DNA of 64,000 nucleotides from Trifolium pratense (lineage: Eukaryota > Streptophyta > Magnoliopsida > Fabales > Fabaceae): NCBI RefSeq assembly GCF_020283565.1, contig NC_060062.1, positions 60,342,409 to 60,406,408 on the forward strand. Direction: 5' to 3'. Position numbers and translations under genes: made by a program. The notes below the pieces were generated by a model. The model did no database searches and was not told the DNA's origin. It saw only the letters and a list, made by a program, of their open reading frames with translations. Shown here piece by piece: positions 9,001 through 20,344 of the stretch. How positions within the stretch are numbered: position 1 is the stretch's first letter; the number at the start of each line of letters is the position of its first letter.

Positions 9001-11282
9001 ATGGTAGCATATTCTAGGAGACTCAAAATGTCCTTTATTGTGAGTTTGATGGCATTGCATATAGTTATCATGGTTACTATAATGCACCAAAGCTCTAGTT
9101 TTGGGCTATTTGAATGGTTTTCACAAGGCATGGCAATGGGAGGAATGACTCATGTGAACGTTAAAGAACCAAATGTTACAACTAATGAGTTTGGATTGAG
9201 ACAAAATGTAGCACTTGACAACTTTGTAGGAAGACACAAGGGTGATGCCAATTTCAAAAGTAAGTAACACGTTCTATAACACATTTTGCATAATTTGATT
9301 GCTGTCAATAACTATGTTTTTAAGGGACCAGATCCCCTGCTGTACAAATAGGAAATCGATTTCTCGTTGTAACCGCGTACAGTTGTGGGCCGTCCGATCT
9401 GAATTAATGGATTAGATTATTTAATTGTGTATTTAATTTGAACTGTCCGATCTGAATGACTTCGATTGATTAATGTGGGAAACCGTGGGAAAATCCCACA
9501 ACAGTGAATCCTGATCCGTACAAATATGCCACAGTTTTATACAGTAATTAATCTGAACCATTGATTTGAGCTCGATGGTTCATATTACACCTTTAAAAAG
9601 CACTACAAAATTATCTCTACCATTCATTGATTCGAGATCGGACGGCTGGCTGTAATTGATTACAGCGACACACAGTTACTGTGTACAATTGGTGTCCATT
9701 TTTAAGGACTAAAACTTACTCTCTAGTTCACCGAAATGCCCTGCGTATAATTGATATTGCTGTCATCTTCTTTATGATATTCTCAACAAAATGTACAGGC
9801 TCCAAAAGTATCCCATTGACAAATTCAACTTCAACTCCATCTAAAGAGATCAATGATGATGAAAAAGACAAATTGCTTGATGGACTATTAGTTTCTGGAT
9901 TTGATGAAGCATCATGCATAAGCAGGTCACAATCACATTTCTACCACAAACCTTCTCCTCACAAACCTTCTCAATATTTGATATCTAAACTGAGAAAATA
10001 TGAAGAACTTCATAGAAGGTGTGGACCTAACACTAGAGCTTACAATAAAGACATGAAAATTATTGCAAACTCTAAGCAAAATGGTACTCATTGTGCTGCA
10101 ACAACATGCAAATACATTATTTGGGTACCTGTAAATGGTTTAGGTAACCAAATAATTAGCATTGCTTCATCATTTCTTTACGCGCTCCTAACGGATCGTG
10201 TTATGCTCGTACAATTTAGAAAAGACAAAGAAGGTTTATTTTGCGAACCATTTCTAAATTCCACTTGGTTGTTGCCGAAAGATTCTCCTTTCTGGAATAC
10301 AGAAAATGTTCAAAGTTATCAAAGTATAATTGAGATGGAAATGAATAATACATTGAACGAAGATTTGCCATTAGCTATGTTTGCGGATCTAAGTTTTTCC
10401 TATACATTTGAAGAGAGATTCTTTCACTGTGATCACAGTCAATTTCTTCTCGGTAAAATTCCTTTGTTGTTTTTGAAATCAAGTACGTATTTTGTACCTT
10501 CATTTTTTATGACACCAATTTTTGAAAAAGAGTTAAGAAAAATGTTTCCGGATATAACTTCGATTTTTCACCATTTGGGACGTTACCTTTTTCGCCCTGC
10601 AAATGAAGCATGGGAACGAATCACAAATTTCTATCAACAATACCTTACTAAAGCAAATGAGAGAGTAGGACTTCAAATAAGAGTTTATGATCCTAATTCA
10701 ACTCCACACCAAGATGTTATGAATCACATTTTGAATTGCACATTAGAGAATAACTTACTTCCAAGAGTACTTGGTACGAAAAATACATCACTGTCAACTT
10801 CTAGCGGAAAAAACAAGACAAACACAAAAGTTGTTATTGTGGCGTCATTATATCCGCAATATGGAAACAATTTAAATACAATGTATCAGAATAAATCAAC
10901 GGTTACCGGAGAAGTAATTGAGGTTTATCAACCAAGTGGTGAAGGGAAACAAAAATTTGGTGATAACAAGCATAATATGAAGGCTTGGGTTGAAATGTAT
11001 TTACTAAGTTTATGTGATGTGTTGGTGACTACATCACAATCAACTTTTGGTTATGTTGCTAAGGGTTTAGGAAATTCAAGACCATGGATCCTTTACAATC
11101 CGGTTAATAATCAAACTAAGGAGATTTGTGAACGTGAGTTTATAGTGGAGCCTTGTCATAAATATCCTCCATTACATTATTGCAATGGAACAACCATTGA
11201 AGATGTTTCTTCTTCTTTTCATAATATTAGACATTGTAAGGATTTTCCTTTTGGTGTGAAGCTGGTTAATGGATTTGTTTAG
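9001..11282 (+). CDS. GT37 family (xyloglucan-type) fucosyltransferase, gene A, 580 aa
   Basis: Two exons: 9001-9259 and 9799-11282, joined in phase 1 across GTAAGT...TGTACAG. The product is a type II Golgi membrane protein: a short cytosolic end, a membrane anchor at about residues 10-28, a stem, then the catalytic domain. Family signatures are NGLGNQIISIASSFLYALLT, LFCEPFLNSTWLLP, ERVGLQIRV (the GDP-fucose-binding type motif) and SQSTFGYVAKGLG. The length fits plant FUT1-like enzymes (about 560 aa), which add L-fucose from GDP-fucose to cell-wall glycans, chiefly xyloglucan; the exact acceptor cannot be read from sequence. The reading frame is open upstream of exon 2 into the intron, but conservation with gene B starts near the splice site, so that extension is not coding. 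The intron carries a MITE. Gene B lies 4.1 kb downstream, same strand. Confidence 0.88.
9326..9698. mobile_element. Mutator-type MITE in the gene A intron
   Basis: The 373-base element is flanked by a perfect 9-base direct repeat, TTTTTAAGG, at 9317-9325 and 9699-9707, the duplication length left by Mutator-like transposases. The ends show only a short imperfect inverted repeat (GACCAGAT versus GGACACCAAT). The intron of gene B lacks it. Confidence 0.65.
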
Positions 11283-11513
11283 GTGTAATAATTCCTTTTT
11301 GACCGATACTCATGTTATTAAGGTGAATGATTGACCTCACTTATAATTTTAGTTTGATTACATTTTTTACCTCCAAATATTTATTTATTTTTTGAAACAC
11401 CTCCAAATTTTAAAGTACTCTGATTGTGTAATTTTTTCCCCTTATATTTTGAACGATTTTGGCCTTTTATGTTCCCTTTTGTAATTTAATAGTCCCTTGG
11501 CCTTAAAATTGTA
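11283..11513. other. 3' flank of fucosyltransferase gene A
   Basis: No structure beyond T-rich sequence. A poly(A) site is likely in this region, but I cannot place it. Confidence 0.3.
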
Positions 11514-11700
11514 AGGCAAATGCTAAACAGGGCTCCAGAGCACTGTTTAAGAAACACTAAAGTGAATGGGTTCCACTTATTTTGCTTTGATTAAATAGAG
11601 ATGAAGATAAATGTTAATTAAAATTAAAATATATTAAAAGAAGACAAATGCTAAACAGTACTTCTGGGGAGGGGTATTGTTTAAGAAACACTATTCTTAA
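11514..11700. mobile_element. Remnants of the palindromic-end MITE family
   Basis: AAATGCTAAACAG followed by GTTTAAGAAACACT occurs at about 11519 and again at about 11647, in the same orientation. Each matches one end of the elements at 1195-1357 and 33215-33379. The internal and opposite ends are missing, so this is either two broken copies or a rearranged one. Confidence 0.5.
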
Positions 11701-12440
11701 CGTTGAATTAACTCTTTTTTTGTCGGATAATTTAATTGTTATATAATTTCATCTTTTATGGGTTATTTGGTTAGGGTAGATGGCGCGTTGATTTACTGCT
11801 GTTGTAAATTCTGCAATAATGCTTTTTGTGAGAGACAGAAAAAAAATTACAGGAGAGGGAACATATATTTTCAACAAAAATAATAAATAGGCGTAGCTTT
11901 GTGTCTTAACCTTGGTAACCGGAGGAAAATATACAGTGGATCTTAATCCAGGGCAGATGGAGAGGAGAGGTGAGTGATTTTTTTTTTACAATTGATGAGA
12001 GAATATTTTTAATTACTTTATATGTGTTTAGTTCAATTTTTATAAGAGGAATAAAGATAAGAAAAAAAGAGCAAATTTCTCCTTAAACCTATTTTTTATT
12101 CACCTTATACGACAGCTAATTCACAACAAATTTGTAAATACTGTTTTACTAACCGTTAGCTACGAATTTGCTACAGATGGTGTCGTTGCTAACCCCAAAT
12201 TCCCCAAATTTTCTTGTAGCGTCATTGTCAAGGTGAGGTGTTCTATTTATAAATTTATTACATTCTCAATATTACCCTTAATTTCATCTTTAATCCAAAA
12301 TTGTCCCTCATTTTTTCTATTTATTTTTTTAGTCTATTTATTTCTTTTATGTATTTGTGCATTACTAACTCTTTATAATATAGACAAGTAAATAAAATGT
12401 ATTTTTTTTTTCTAAAAAAAAAAGGTGATTTCAATTTTTT
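11701..12440. other. Gene-free AT-rich stretch
   Basis: Nothing coding is recognised. About 12130-12230 contains a short GC-richer repeat-like piece (GCTACGAATTTGCTACAG and nearby). Confidence 0.3.
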
Positions 12441-12444
12441 TAGG

Positions 12445-12605
12445 TAAGCTATATATCGCGACAACAGTTTCTCGCGAATTAATGAATCGAATATTTTTCA
12501 TTTTTCTAAAAAGATGAATGCTATATATCGTGACAACATTTTATGGCGAATTTAAAAATCGACTATTTTTTTGTGAATTTATTTATTTTTCTAAAAAAAA
12601 ACTGT
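12445..12605. repeat. Imperfect tandem duplication, about 75-80 bp unit
   Basis: GCTATATATCGCGACAACA at about 12446 is repeated as GCTATATATCGTGACAACAT at about 12520. Each is followed by a GCGAATT...AATCGA...TTTTTCTAAAAA series. Confidence 0.55.
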
Positions 12606-13009
12606 TTTTTTTTGTCGGATCACTATTGGTTGCCAAACAAAACATCACACTTTTCCAAAAAAAAAAAGCTAAAAAGACAAATAGGACGAAGTTGAATTAG
12701 GTTCATCACCAGCGGCAGGAGGGTCTGACTTCGTCTCTGCTGTTGTATGATCTTACTCCTTTATCGGCTAAAGGTTTCATGTATTACTATAATAAAAATA
12801 GTTCAATGGTATGTATAGTCGTATAGAGATGGAACTTGAATTTATTGATAAATTTTTAATCTCTCTTAGCTTTGAAATTATTTGTGTGTGTGGTGTTGCA
12901 AGGATGAGGGATTGGTTAGGAGAGTTATAAAGTAAACACTCCGGATACACGTATTATGGTTGGATGAAGTTTTGAAAGAAGAGAGATCAGATAAGATTAT
13001 AAGAAAGAT

Positions 13010-13690
13010 GAAGCAGATAAGAGATATACTTTTATAGAGAAATAAATATAAGGTTGAGTTTGATTCGTAAAATAGTAATGACATGACATAAGAGTACATG
13101 ATATAACAAAATAATAGTACGAAATTGTATCGGAGAGATATATGACGATAATTTTTTTATATTCGAAAATAAAATAAGTATTTTCGTATTTTTTATAGTT
13201 GTACTGTGGTTCAGTGAGTGACAAAAAATCTGTCATTAAAAGATATATGACTACATTTTTTATTTACAAAAATTCTAAAATTAATTTTTAATAGATAGAG
13301 GCATGACAAATCTTTGGAAACTCAGAAACACAAAATGGAGGACTGGGGTTTGAAGTAGCGTCCGACCTAACAATTTCGACATTTCGGTCAGTTGAGTTAA
13401 AATTTGTAGACTCTAAAATTCACTTTTAATCTTAAAAAAATATATAGCACTTTTTTTTAATAAATAAAAATGTAGAGTAAAGAAATGATATCTCGGTTCA
13501 AGATAGAAAAAAAGGTAGTGAGTTTGATTCAAAAAAACAACAATGACTGGACAGAACAATATATGATAGAACAAGATAATACAGGACAGACAAGACAAAA
13601 CTGTACCGAAGAGATATAGGGCGATAATATTTTTATATTCGAAAATATAATGAGTATTTTCGTATTTTTTATAGTTGTATTGTGGACAAA
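13010..13690. repeat. Pair of diverged direct repeats, about 210 bp each
   Basis: The segment 13010-13215 returns at about 13475-13690. Shared blocks include TGAGTTTGATTC, then GAGATATA, GACGATAATTTTTTTATATT or a close variant, CGAAAATA and GTATTTTCGTATTTTTTATA. A SINE-like piece lies between them. They look like two copies of one non-coding mobile repeat. Confidence 0.55.
13338..13435 (+). mobile_element. SINE-like fragment (family C)
   Basis: GGGTTTGAAGTAGCGTCCGA, CTAACAATTTCGACATTT and AGTTGAGTTAAAATTTGTAG correspond to the blocks seen at 22400-22530 and 29278-29375. Confidence 0.4.
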
Positions 13691-13774
13691 AAGTTGTCCA
13701 GTTTTTTGCTACCTAATTTGTCCAGTCTCATAACAAGTTTCAAATCAAATAAGGTACTACAAAAGTTGTTGGGA

Positions 13775-14780
13775 TACTCAAATTGTCACTAATTCTTTTA
13801 ATGAAAGAGATGTGCAAGAAATTCTCCAAATACCTCTTGTTAACTATGGCACACAAGATGAGATTATTTGGCGCTTTGGTAAAAAAGGAATTTATACGGT
13901 TTAAAGTGCCTACCATGTTTGTGTTGATGTGTTAGCGTTAGTTGTTGGAGGAAAATTCAGCTTTGGGACAAATTGAACACAATTATGCAGCAAGCTGAGA
14001 GCTTCAAGGAAGTGTTTGTTGAGCTTTGGAGAAACCTTAATCAAACCCCATTGGTGAGTTTTGCCATGACAGCCTGGAGTATATGGCAAAAACGCAACCT
14101 ACAATTATCGGAAAACAAGAAGGAGTCGCCCGATAAGGTTAGCACGCGCACAAGGGATGTTACAAAATTGGCAGCAAGCACAGACCACTGCTGTATGTTC
14201 CATGACAGCAGAACAGCAACGACATGCAGTTTCATGGCAGCCACCGCATCCAGCATTTTATAAAATGTAACATTGACGCTGCTATTTTTTCGACGGACAA
14301 GGTAGGCATGGGTGCATTGCATGTGTACGCGACGCAACAGGAAGATTCATTACAGCCATGTCCTCACATATAAATGGCGTGATGACACCAGCTAAGGGAG
14401 AGGCATGGGCACTTCAACAAGGTATTACTTGGATGGCCATGCTTTGGATTTCAGAATGTGTGCTTTGAGCTATAGATTGCAAGATGGTAGTGGATGACAT
14501 ACACAACGCAAAAGTTAATCACTCGGAGTGTGGTTTACTAATTAATGAATGTAAATCACTACTCTCAAATCATATAAACTAAATACTATGCGTCAAGCAA
14601 ACGGTAGTGTTCATTCACTTGCAAGAGCAGCTTTAACCCACACTTTTCGCATTACTTTTTTTTTTGTTTACTTTTATTTTTTATTTTGGTTTACGCTTCT
14701 CGCATTACTTTTGATTACATTTCCGGTTGTAATGCTACTATTATTATGAATGAAAGAATTTAAATTTGCTTGCGTAAAAA
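13775..14780 (+). pseudogene. Decayed LINE, zf-RVT to RNase H region
   Basis: Several frames on the plus strand piece together a LINE C-terminus: FGKKGIYTV, a stop, then SAYHV; AWSIWQKRNLQLSENK; then NIDAAIF, RDATGRFITAMSSH, AKGEAWALQQGI, AIDCKMVVDDI and ANGSVHSLARAA of the RNase H domain. At least two stops and several frameshifts separate these pieces. The 3' end is an A tract at about 14777, followed directly by a TA microsatellite. It is non-functional. Confidence 0.75.
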
Positions 14781-14784
14781 AAAA

Positions 14785-14789
<5 letters not shown>

Positions 14790-14840
<51 letters not shown>
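14790..14840. repeat. (AT)n microsatellite
   Basis: About 25 uninterrupted AT units directly after the A tail of the LINE, probably grown from that tail. Confidence 0.9.
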
Positions 14841-14845
<5 letters not shown>

Positions 14846-14908
14846 ATCTTTGTTATTTTTTTTGACAGAAATCTTTGTTATTTTATTATAGTATCTCTTT
14901 TATATTAA

Positions 14909-15104
14909 CTAGCAGGTTAGGCAGACGCATTCCGCGTCTGTCTGTGTCTAACTTATGTCGTCAGTTTGTTAATAAAAAAATTTTGCTTGCTAAAAAAAGT
15001 CTTATGTTATGGTGAGTTTGTTAATAAAAGATTTTTGTTGCTACTAAAATATTATGAAAAAAGTTCACACCAAAATTATATATTTTCTTTATATATAGTA
15101 TAGA
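14909..15104 (-). mobile_element. Small non-autonomous Helitron (copy 1)
   Basis: On the minus strand it starts TCTATACTATATATA at 15104 and ends CTAG at 14909-14912, with a terminal hairpin (CAGACGC/GCGTCTG around a 5-base loop) nine bases before the end. These are Helitron features. It is homologous along its length to 22059-22281 in the opposite orientation, sharing TTTTGGTGTG, ATCTTTTATTAACAAA and CATAACATAAGAC. Confidence 0.65.
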
Positions 15105-15360
15105 ATAGTATAAATTATTTTTGTGATTTGTTTTTCATGAATCAATATATCCCATGTAAATAGAGATATATTTGGAAATTTTTGTGATTTTTTTTTTGAC
15201 TAATATATTTGGAAATTTGTTATTAAGTTGGTATCAAACATTTTTAGTCTCCTTTTATTCTTTCTTCTCTATCTTCTTCTTTCTCTATGAATTCTTATTA
15301 TTGTATTTTTTTTAGTCATATTCATATTGTTAACACATTGTTCTTTGCAATTTTAAAGGG

Positions 15361-15366
15361 CACGTG
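15361..15366. promoter_or_regulatory. CACGTG box in the leader of fucosyltransferase gene B
   Basis: Same CACGTG and same flanking block (ATTGTTAACACATTGTTCTT, GCAATTTTAAAGGG) as upstream of gene A. Here it lies 15 bases before the first ATG at 15381. Confidence 0.35.
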
Positions 15367-15380
15367 AAATACTTCAAACC

Positions 15381-17537
15381 ATGAAAGACAAGATGGAAGA
15401 ATATTCCATGAGACTCAAAATATCATTTATTGTGAGTTTTATAGCTTTGCCTATAGTTTTCATGGTTACCTTAATGTACCAAAACTCTAGTTTTGGGCTA
15501 TTTGAAGGGTTTTCAAAAGGCATGGCAATTGGAGGAATGAATCAAAAGAATTTTACAATTGGAGTACCAAATGTTACAGCTAATAATGAGTTTGGATTGA
15601 GATCACTTGACAACTTTGAAGGAAGAAACAAGAGTGCTGTCAAAATCAAAAGTAAGTAACACCATTCAACTTATAATAATTTACATTCAACTTTTGTTTT
15701 CTTTGGCTTTTAGTTTTCTAAGGACCACTTTAGGTTTGCATTATGCATATTTGGATTTAGGATTATTTTGAACATTATTATTAAATAGGAATTTGTTGGG
15801 CCGTAAATCTGAACGGAATTTTCAATTTTCTATCGATGATGGTGGCCGCGTTCGTTAGACTTGACAAAGGGACTGGTCTCCATAACATTTTAAACCAGCG
15901 CGATTGCAGTTGCGATACAATTGCAGATAGCACATCTAAAACATTTATATTATTGTTAAAACTGCGATTGTAGACTGCAATTTAAAATCATGATTCCGTG
16001 AACATGTTTTCAGTTCTTTCTACAAACTAACTTAATTGTGATATTCTCAACAAAATGTACAGGCTCCAAAAGTATCCCATTGACAAATTCAACTTCAACT
16101 CCATCTAAAGAGATCAATGATGATGAGAAAGACAAATTGCTTGATGGACTATTAGTTTCTGGATTTGATGAAGCATCATGCATAAGCAGGTCACAATCAC
16201 ATTTCTACCACAAACCTTCTCCTCACAAACCTTCTCCATATTTGATATCTAAACTAAGAAAATATGAAGAACTTCATAGAAAATGTGGACCTAACACTAG
16301 AGCTTACAATAAAGACATGAAAATTATTGCAAATTCTAAAAATAATAGTAAAAAATCTGCTGCAACAACTTGCAAATACATTATTTGGTTACCTGCAAAT
16401 GGTTTAGGTAACCAAATAATTAGCATGGCTTCATCATTTCTTTACGCACTCCTAACAGATCGTGTCTTGGTAGTACAATTCGGGAAAGATAAAGAAGGTT
16501 TATTTTGCGAACCATTTCTAAATTCAACATGGTTACTACCGGAGAATTCCTCCTTTTGGGATGCGCAAAATGTTGTAACATATCAAAGCATGGAAATGAC
16601 TAATACATCAAATGAATATTTGCCATCAGCTATGTATGTGGATCTAAAATACAGTCCTACAAATGATGAGAGATTTTTTCACTGTGACCACAATCAATTT
16701 CTTCTCAGTAAAATACCTCTACTGTTTTTGGAAGCAGGTCAGTATTTTGTACCATCATTTTTCATGACACCAATTTTCAAAGATGAGTTAAACAAAATGT
16801 TTCCGGAAATTACCTCAATTTTTCACCATTTGGGACGATATCTATTTCACCCCGCAAATGAAGCATGGGAACTAATTACTAGTTTCTATCAACAACACCT
16901 TGCTAAAGCAAATGAGAGAGTCGGGCTTCAAATAAGAGTGGTTAATCCATATTCAACTCCACACCAAGTTGTTATGAATCAAATTTTGAATTGCACATTA
17001 GAGAATAAGTTACTTCCAAAAGTACGTGGTACAAAAAATATGTCAGTGTCTTCTAGTGACAAAAACAAGACGATTAAAAAGTTTGTTCTTGTGACATCTT
17101 TATTTCAACAATATGGAAAGAATTTAACGAATATGTATCAGAATAAATCAACGGTTACCGGGGAAGTAATCGAGGTTTATCAACCAAGTAGTGAAAAGGA
17201 ACAAAAATTTGGTGATAACAAGCATAATTTGAAGGCTTGGGTTGAAATGTATTTACTAAGTTTATCTGATGTGTTGGTGACTACATATCAATCAACTTTT
17301 GGTTATGTTGCTAAGGCTTTGGGAAATTCAATACCATGGATTCTTTACAATCCTGTTCATAATACAAATAAGGAGATTTGTGAACGTGAATTTACATTAG
17401 AGCCTTGTTATCATTATCCTCCTTTACATTATTGTGATGATGGAAAGGTTATTCAAGATGTTGCTTCTTCTTTTCATAATATTAGACATTGTAAGGATTT
17501 TCCTTTTGGTTTGAAGCTGGTTAACACTTCTGTTTAG
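15381..17537 (+). CDS. GT37 family (xyloglucan-type) fucosyltransferase, gene B, 581 aa
   Basis: Two exons, 15381-15651 and 16063-17537, phase 1 junction as in gene A. The start could also be the in-frame ATG at 15393, which aligns with the gene A start; I chose the first ATG. The membrane anchor is at about residues 14-32. Catalytic motifs are NGLGNQIISMASSFLYALLT, LFCEPFLNSTWLLP, ERVGLQIRVV and YQSTFGYVAKALG. Compared with gene A, the D of RVYDP is replaced (RVVNP) and SQSTFG becomes YQSTFG, so substrate handling could differ. The first 270 or so bases of exon 2 are nearly identical to gene A although introns and downstream sequence are much more diverged. Expected role: Golgi fucosylation of cell-wall glycan using GDP-fucose. 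The frame is intact and the gene is probably functional. Confidence 0.88.
15835..15995. repeat. Repeat rich in GCAGTTGCG-like words, in the gene B intron
   Basis: CGCGATTGCAGTTGCGATAC and ACTGCGATTGTAGACTGCAA resemble the piece at 19608-19745 (GACTGCAATTTAAAA is shared). It is a dispersed non-coding repeat. Confidence 0.45.
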
Positions 17538-18222
17538 TTGTAATTGTTTTATTGTTATATATACATTCATTATCCTTAGCAATTGAAGTTGCTAGTTTTT
17601 GTTATTAGAACTTGTGTTGGGGTCTGTTGTAAATACATGAATATGAATATGATGAAGCTGATGAAGAACATTATTAACATTGCACATAAATTCTAAAGCT
17701 TGTGTGTCACACTAAGCTTTAGGTTCGATTCGCCCCCATCAGTTTATTCAAACCGGATGCAAATTTGTTAACCGACGAATTCCCTTCAAAATACTTTGGA
17801 AACCATGATATGAATTGCAAACTCATATCAGATATATCAATCAATAGTAGTTTACAGAATAAAGTTTCTTCTATGACTCTCATGCACTAGAGAAAATAAG
17901 AAATGATTTAGAAATATTTTAGGCAAACTGAGACTCAGGTGAACATGATTCTTGGATGTGTTTTTCTGCCTCATGAGTATATCTGTTTATAGAGAAACTC
18001 GTATCATCATTTAATGAAGGGAACCAATCCTTGAAATGCAATATTAATATGAAACAATGTCTTGATTCTCTCTTGTTCACAATAGATTTCAAGGCTAAAC
18101 CAATAGATACTTTATTTCAAATTAATCATTACAACCTTTTAAATATTTTGAAAATTCTCCAACATTTGTTTACATGGTTATTGAAGCATTCAAATAAGAC
18201 TCTATCTCTTAGATATCTATAG
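17538..18222. other. 3' flank of gene B; no gene seen
   Basis: Ordinary AT-rich sequence. A SINE-like GGTTCGATTC occurs at about 17722 but has no clear element around it. Confidence 0.35.
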
Positions 18223-18224
18223 AT

Positions 18225-18310
18225 ATAGTTTTTCGAAAGATTGATTTTACTATACATAAAGGTTTAACGGTGCAGCTTACTGTCTTTCTACTATTGCGCT
18301 CCAGTTCATG
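18225..18310 (+). pseudogene. 3'-tail fragment of the RT-like element
   Basis: AAAGATTGATTTTACTATAC, AAAGGTTTAACGGTGCAGCT and TACTGTCTTTCTAC match the last part of the RT-like pseudogene at about 35778-35845. Only this tail is present. Confidence 0.55.
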
Positions 18311-19145
18311 GTATTGTTTGAATAGGTGTGCAGAGGAGGTGGCGTGCGAGTTATTTTGGGTCTGCATATAGTCTTCCTTCTCATACTGGAATTGTCGACG
18401 CACATACACATAGCACACATAGCACAAAAAGCACTTATTAAGGTATGAAAATTGAAGCTAAAGCTATGAAAAAGCATTAGTTTACAATATTACAGTTTGA
18501 CGTTTGAGCTTTGAACTAAATTCTTACAAATACTAGAGCAATGAAATGATACTAACAAAATAGAAAGGAAGATAATGATTGAAATATTATTTTTGTAAGA
18601 AGAATGATCATTTCAATAGAAGGATCTAGTGCAATAGAAAGGAACATAGAAGAATAACAGATTTCATAGAGAGATTGGAGATGACTAAATCACCAATTGC
18701 ATGTTCAATGTCATGCCTTGATATTCTATTTCTTGGGCCAAAGTTGAGTCGGTTATTATTGGGCCTATCCACTTTAGTTGATTCATTACAAGCAATATAA
18801 TCACGACTCAAAACTATCCTATGCCAAAACTTTAAGATATTAAGTGTTCAATGTCCATTTTTTTAAAACAATATAAAATTTAATTCACCTCACACATATC
18901 AGAACACAATATGAATGCCAAACAATGTACCCAATACAATCACGACTCAAAACTATCATACATGGATGCCAAAAGTGTTTTAAACGTTAGAATGTTTGCA
19001 GAACTATCATTCAACCCCGGCATTCAATCTAAAATACTTGAAACTTGATCAAATTGGTAGGAATTAGTGAAAGTAATAGCGAGAAAAACATATTTAATTC
19101 TTTAAAGATATTTTAGTTGACATGTATTCTTAAATTTTATCAATT
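18311..19145. other. Gene-free stretch
   Basis: No coding frame with recognisable content. CAATCACGACTCAAAACTAT occurs twice (about 18801 and 18937), marking a small local duplication. Confidence 0.35.
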
Positions 19146-19149
19146 AATC

Positions 19150-19295
19150 ACTTTATTCTACTATTGGTTACTTTTAATATCTAATAGAAATTATTTTATG
19201 AAAATTTGATACTTTGAAAATATTCATCGAGATAAATTCAATAATATTTTATATATTAATATTTATTTTTATTTATTAGTAGGAAAAATATGATC
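19150..19295. mobile_element. Relic of the Stowaway-type element found at 32135-32383
   Basis: TTTTGAAAATA-like blocks, TTCATCGAGATAAATTCAAT and ATTTTTATTTATTAGTAGG match the interior of the intact MITE at 32135. The CTCCCTCC ends are not preserved. Confidence 0.5.
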
Positions 19296-19410
19296 AAATC
19301 GCATAACATGTTTCACAGGAAAACATGATTTTTAACATAATTTCTTCGGGGAAGATTGGTGAATAGGGCTAATTTCCTTGAGCAACAATTTTAAATTTCA
19401 CAAAGTATAT
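19296..19410 (-). pseudogene. Detached copy of the 5' end of the F-box gene
   Basis: It matches 21815-21945 closely (GCATAACATGTTTCAC, ATAATTTCTTCGGGGAAGAT, TGGTGAATAGGGCT, TTGAGCAACA) except for a missing stretch of about 25 bases that includes the start-codon region. It encodes part of the F-box motif on the minus strand but no longer forms a gene. Confidence 0.7.
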
Positions 19411-19607
19411 AAAATAACATAACTATACCCCTATACTATTTATTCACCATAGTCTTACTTTATTCCGTAAACACTGATTAATGTGCTTAAAATACACGGT
19501 TGAGAGATTGTTAAAAGTAATATTTTCATTAGATTTGACGCAAATTAGGATTTAAGGTTCGTAAATTTTATTTTTAGGTGAGAAAATTTGAACAAACATG
19601 GCCAAAA

Positions 19608-19745
19608 TCGTCTGATGTGGTTACGAGGCGGCCGTATACGTGAATTAAAATCACACTGCAACTGTGATGCGATGCAGTTGCGGAAACTACCGCGTCAGCA
19701 ATACTGCGGCCGCAATTGCGAATACAGACTGCAATTTAAAACTTT
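19608..19745. repeat. GCAGTTGCGG-rich dispersed repeat
   Basis: It contains GATGCGATGCAGTTGCGG, TACTGCGGCCGCAATTGCG and GACTGCAATTTAAAA. It is markedly GC-richer than its surroundings and related to the intron piece at 15835-15995. Confidence 0.45.
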
Positions 19746-19764
19746 TGTTTTCACCACCAGTTTA

Positions 19765-19880
19765 ATCTGGTTCAGGGTCAGTTCTGACATCAGGTGGTTT
19801 CAGCCCCTTTCCGATTGCAGTTGCGGAGGATCGAACCACGGTCCTCTCCACCAAATTCAGCGTCAATCACAATGAACCAA
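19765..19880 (-). mobile_element. SINE (tRNA-derived family A)
   Basis: The reverse complement follows the element at 29125-29265: a GGAGAGGACCGTGGTTCGAT B-box block, CGCAACTGCAATCGG, then GAACCAGATTAAACTGGTGG. It is a good match over about 110 bases. Confidence 0.65.
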
Positions 19881-20344
19881 CTAACAGTTGTCAATTTAAA
19901 ACCTTTACCATTGGTTAACTAAAAGGATTTGTAGCTATAACTTGCTAACTATAAATTAGTACTATGAATTTACATACTGTCTTGTTGGATACTGTTAGAG
20001 CCATCAAACACAAATTAATTATAGTAGTATGTCACAAATTAAACATTGATAACAACTTAACTAGTTTCATTAGAATTAAAACTAGTTAAAATTAATTAGG
20101 AATTACAAAGGAATTGAAGAACCCAGCTAACTATAAAACATTGATATAGCAAGTTTCATTAGAACCAAACTTCCATATGATGGTATGATGGTAAATAGAT
20201 ACCCACCAATACATATACAGACTAAGCGGCTAAGCCATCACATAATCTACTATTATTAACGAACAAGGTTTTTAAAGAAACATATATGAAAAAATAAAAA
20301 TTCAAATAAATAATATGTGAAAAAAAAAAAAAAAAAACTCACTT
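19881..20344. other. 3' flank of the F-box locus; no gene seen
   Basis: AT-rich with an A tract at about 20321-20338. Nothing else is recognised. Confidence 0.35.

Noticed and set aside
9681..9798. In-frame N-terminal extension of fucosyltransferase exon 2 into the intron
   Set aside because: Gene B shares sequence only from about 22 bases before the splice site. The upstream part lies in or next to a MITE, and the true N-terminus with membrane anchor is exon 1.
12878..13598. Several minus-strand frames rich in Phe, Tyr and Ser (60-79 codons)
   Set aside because: They reflect AT-rich base composition of the direct repeats at 13010-13690, not membrane proteins.
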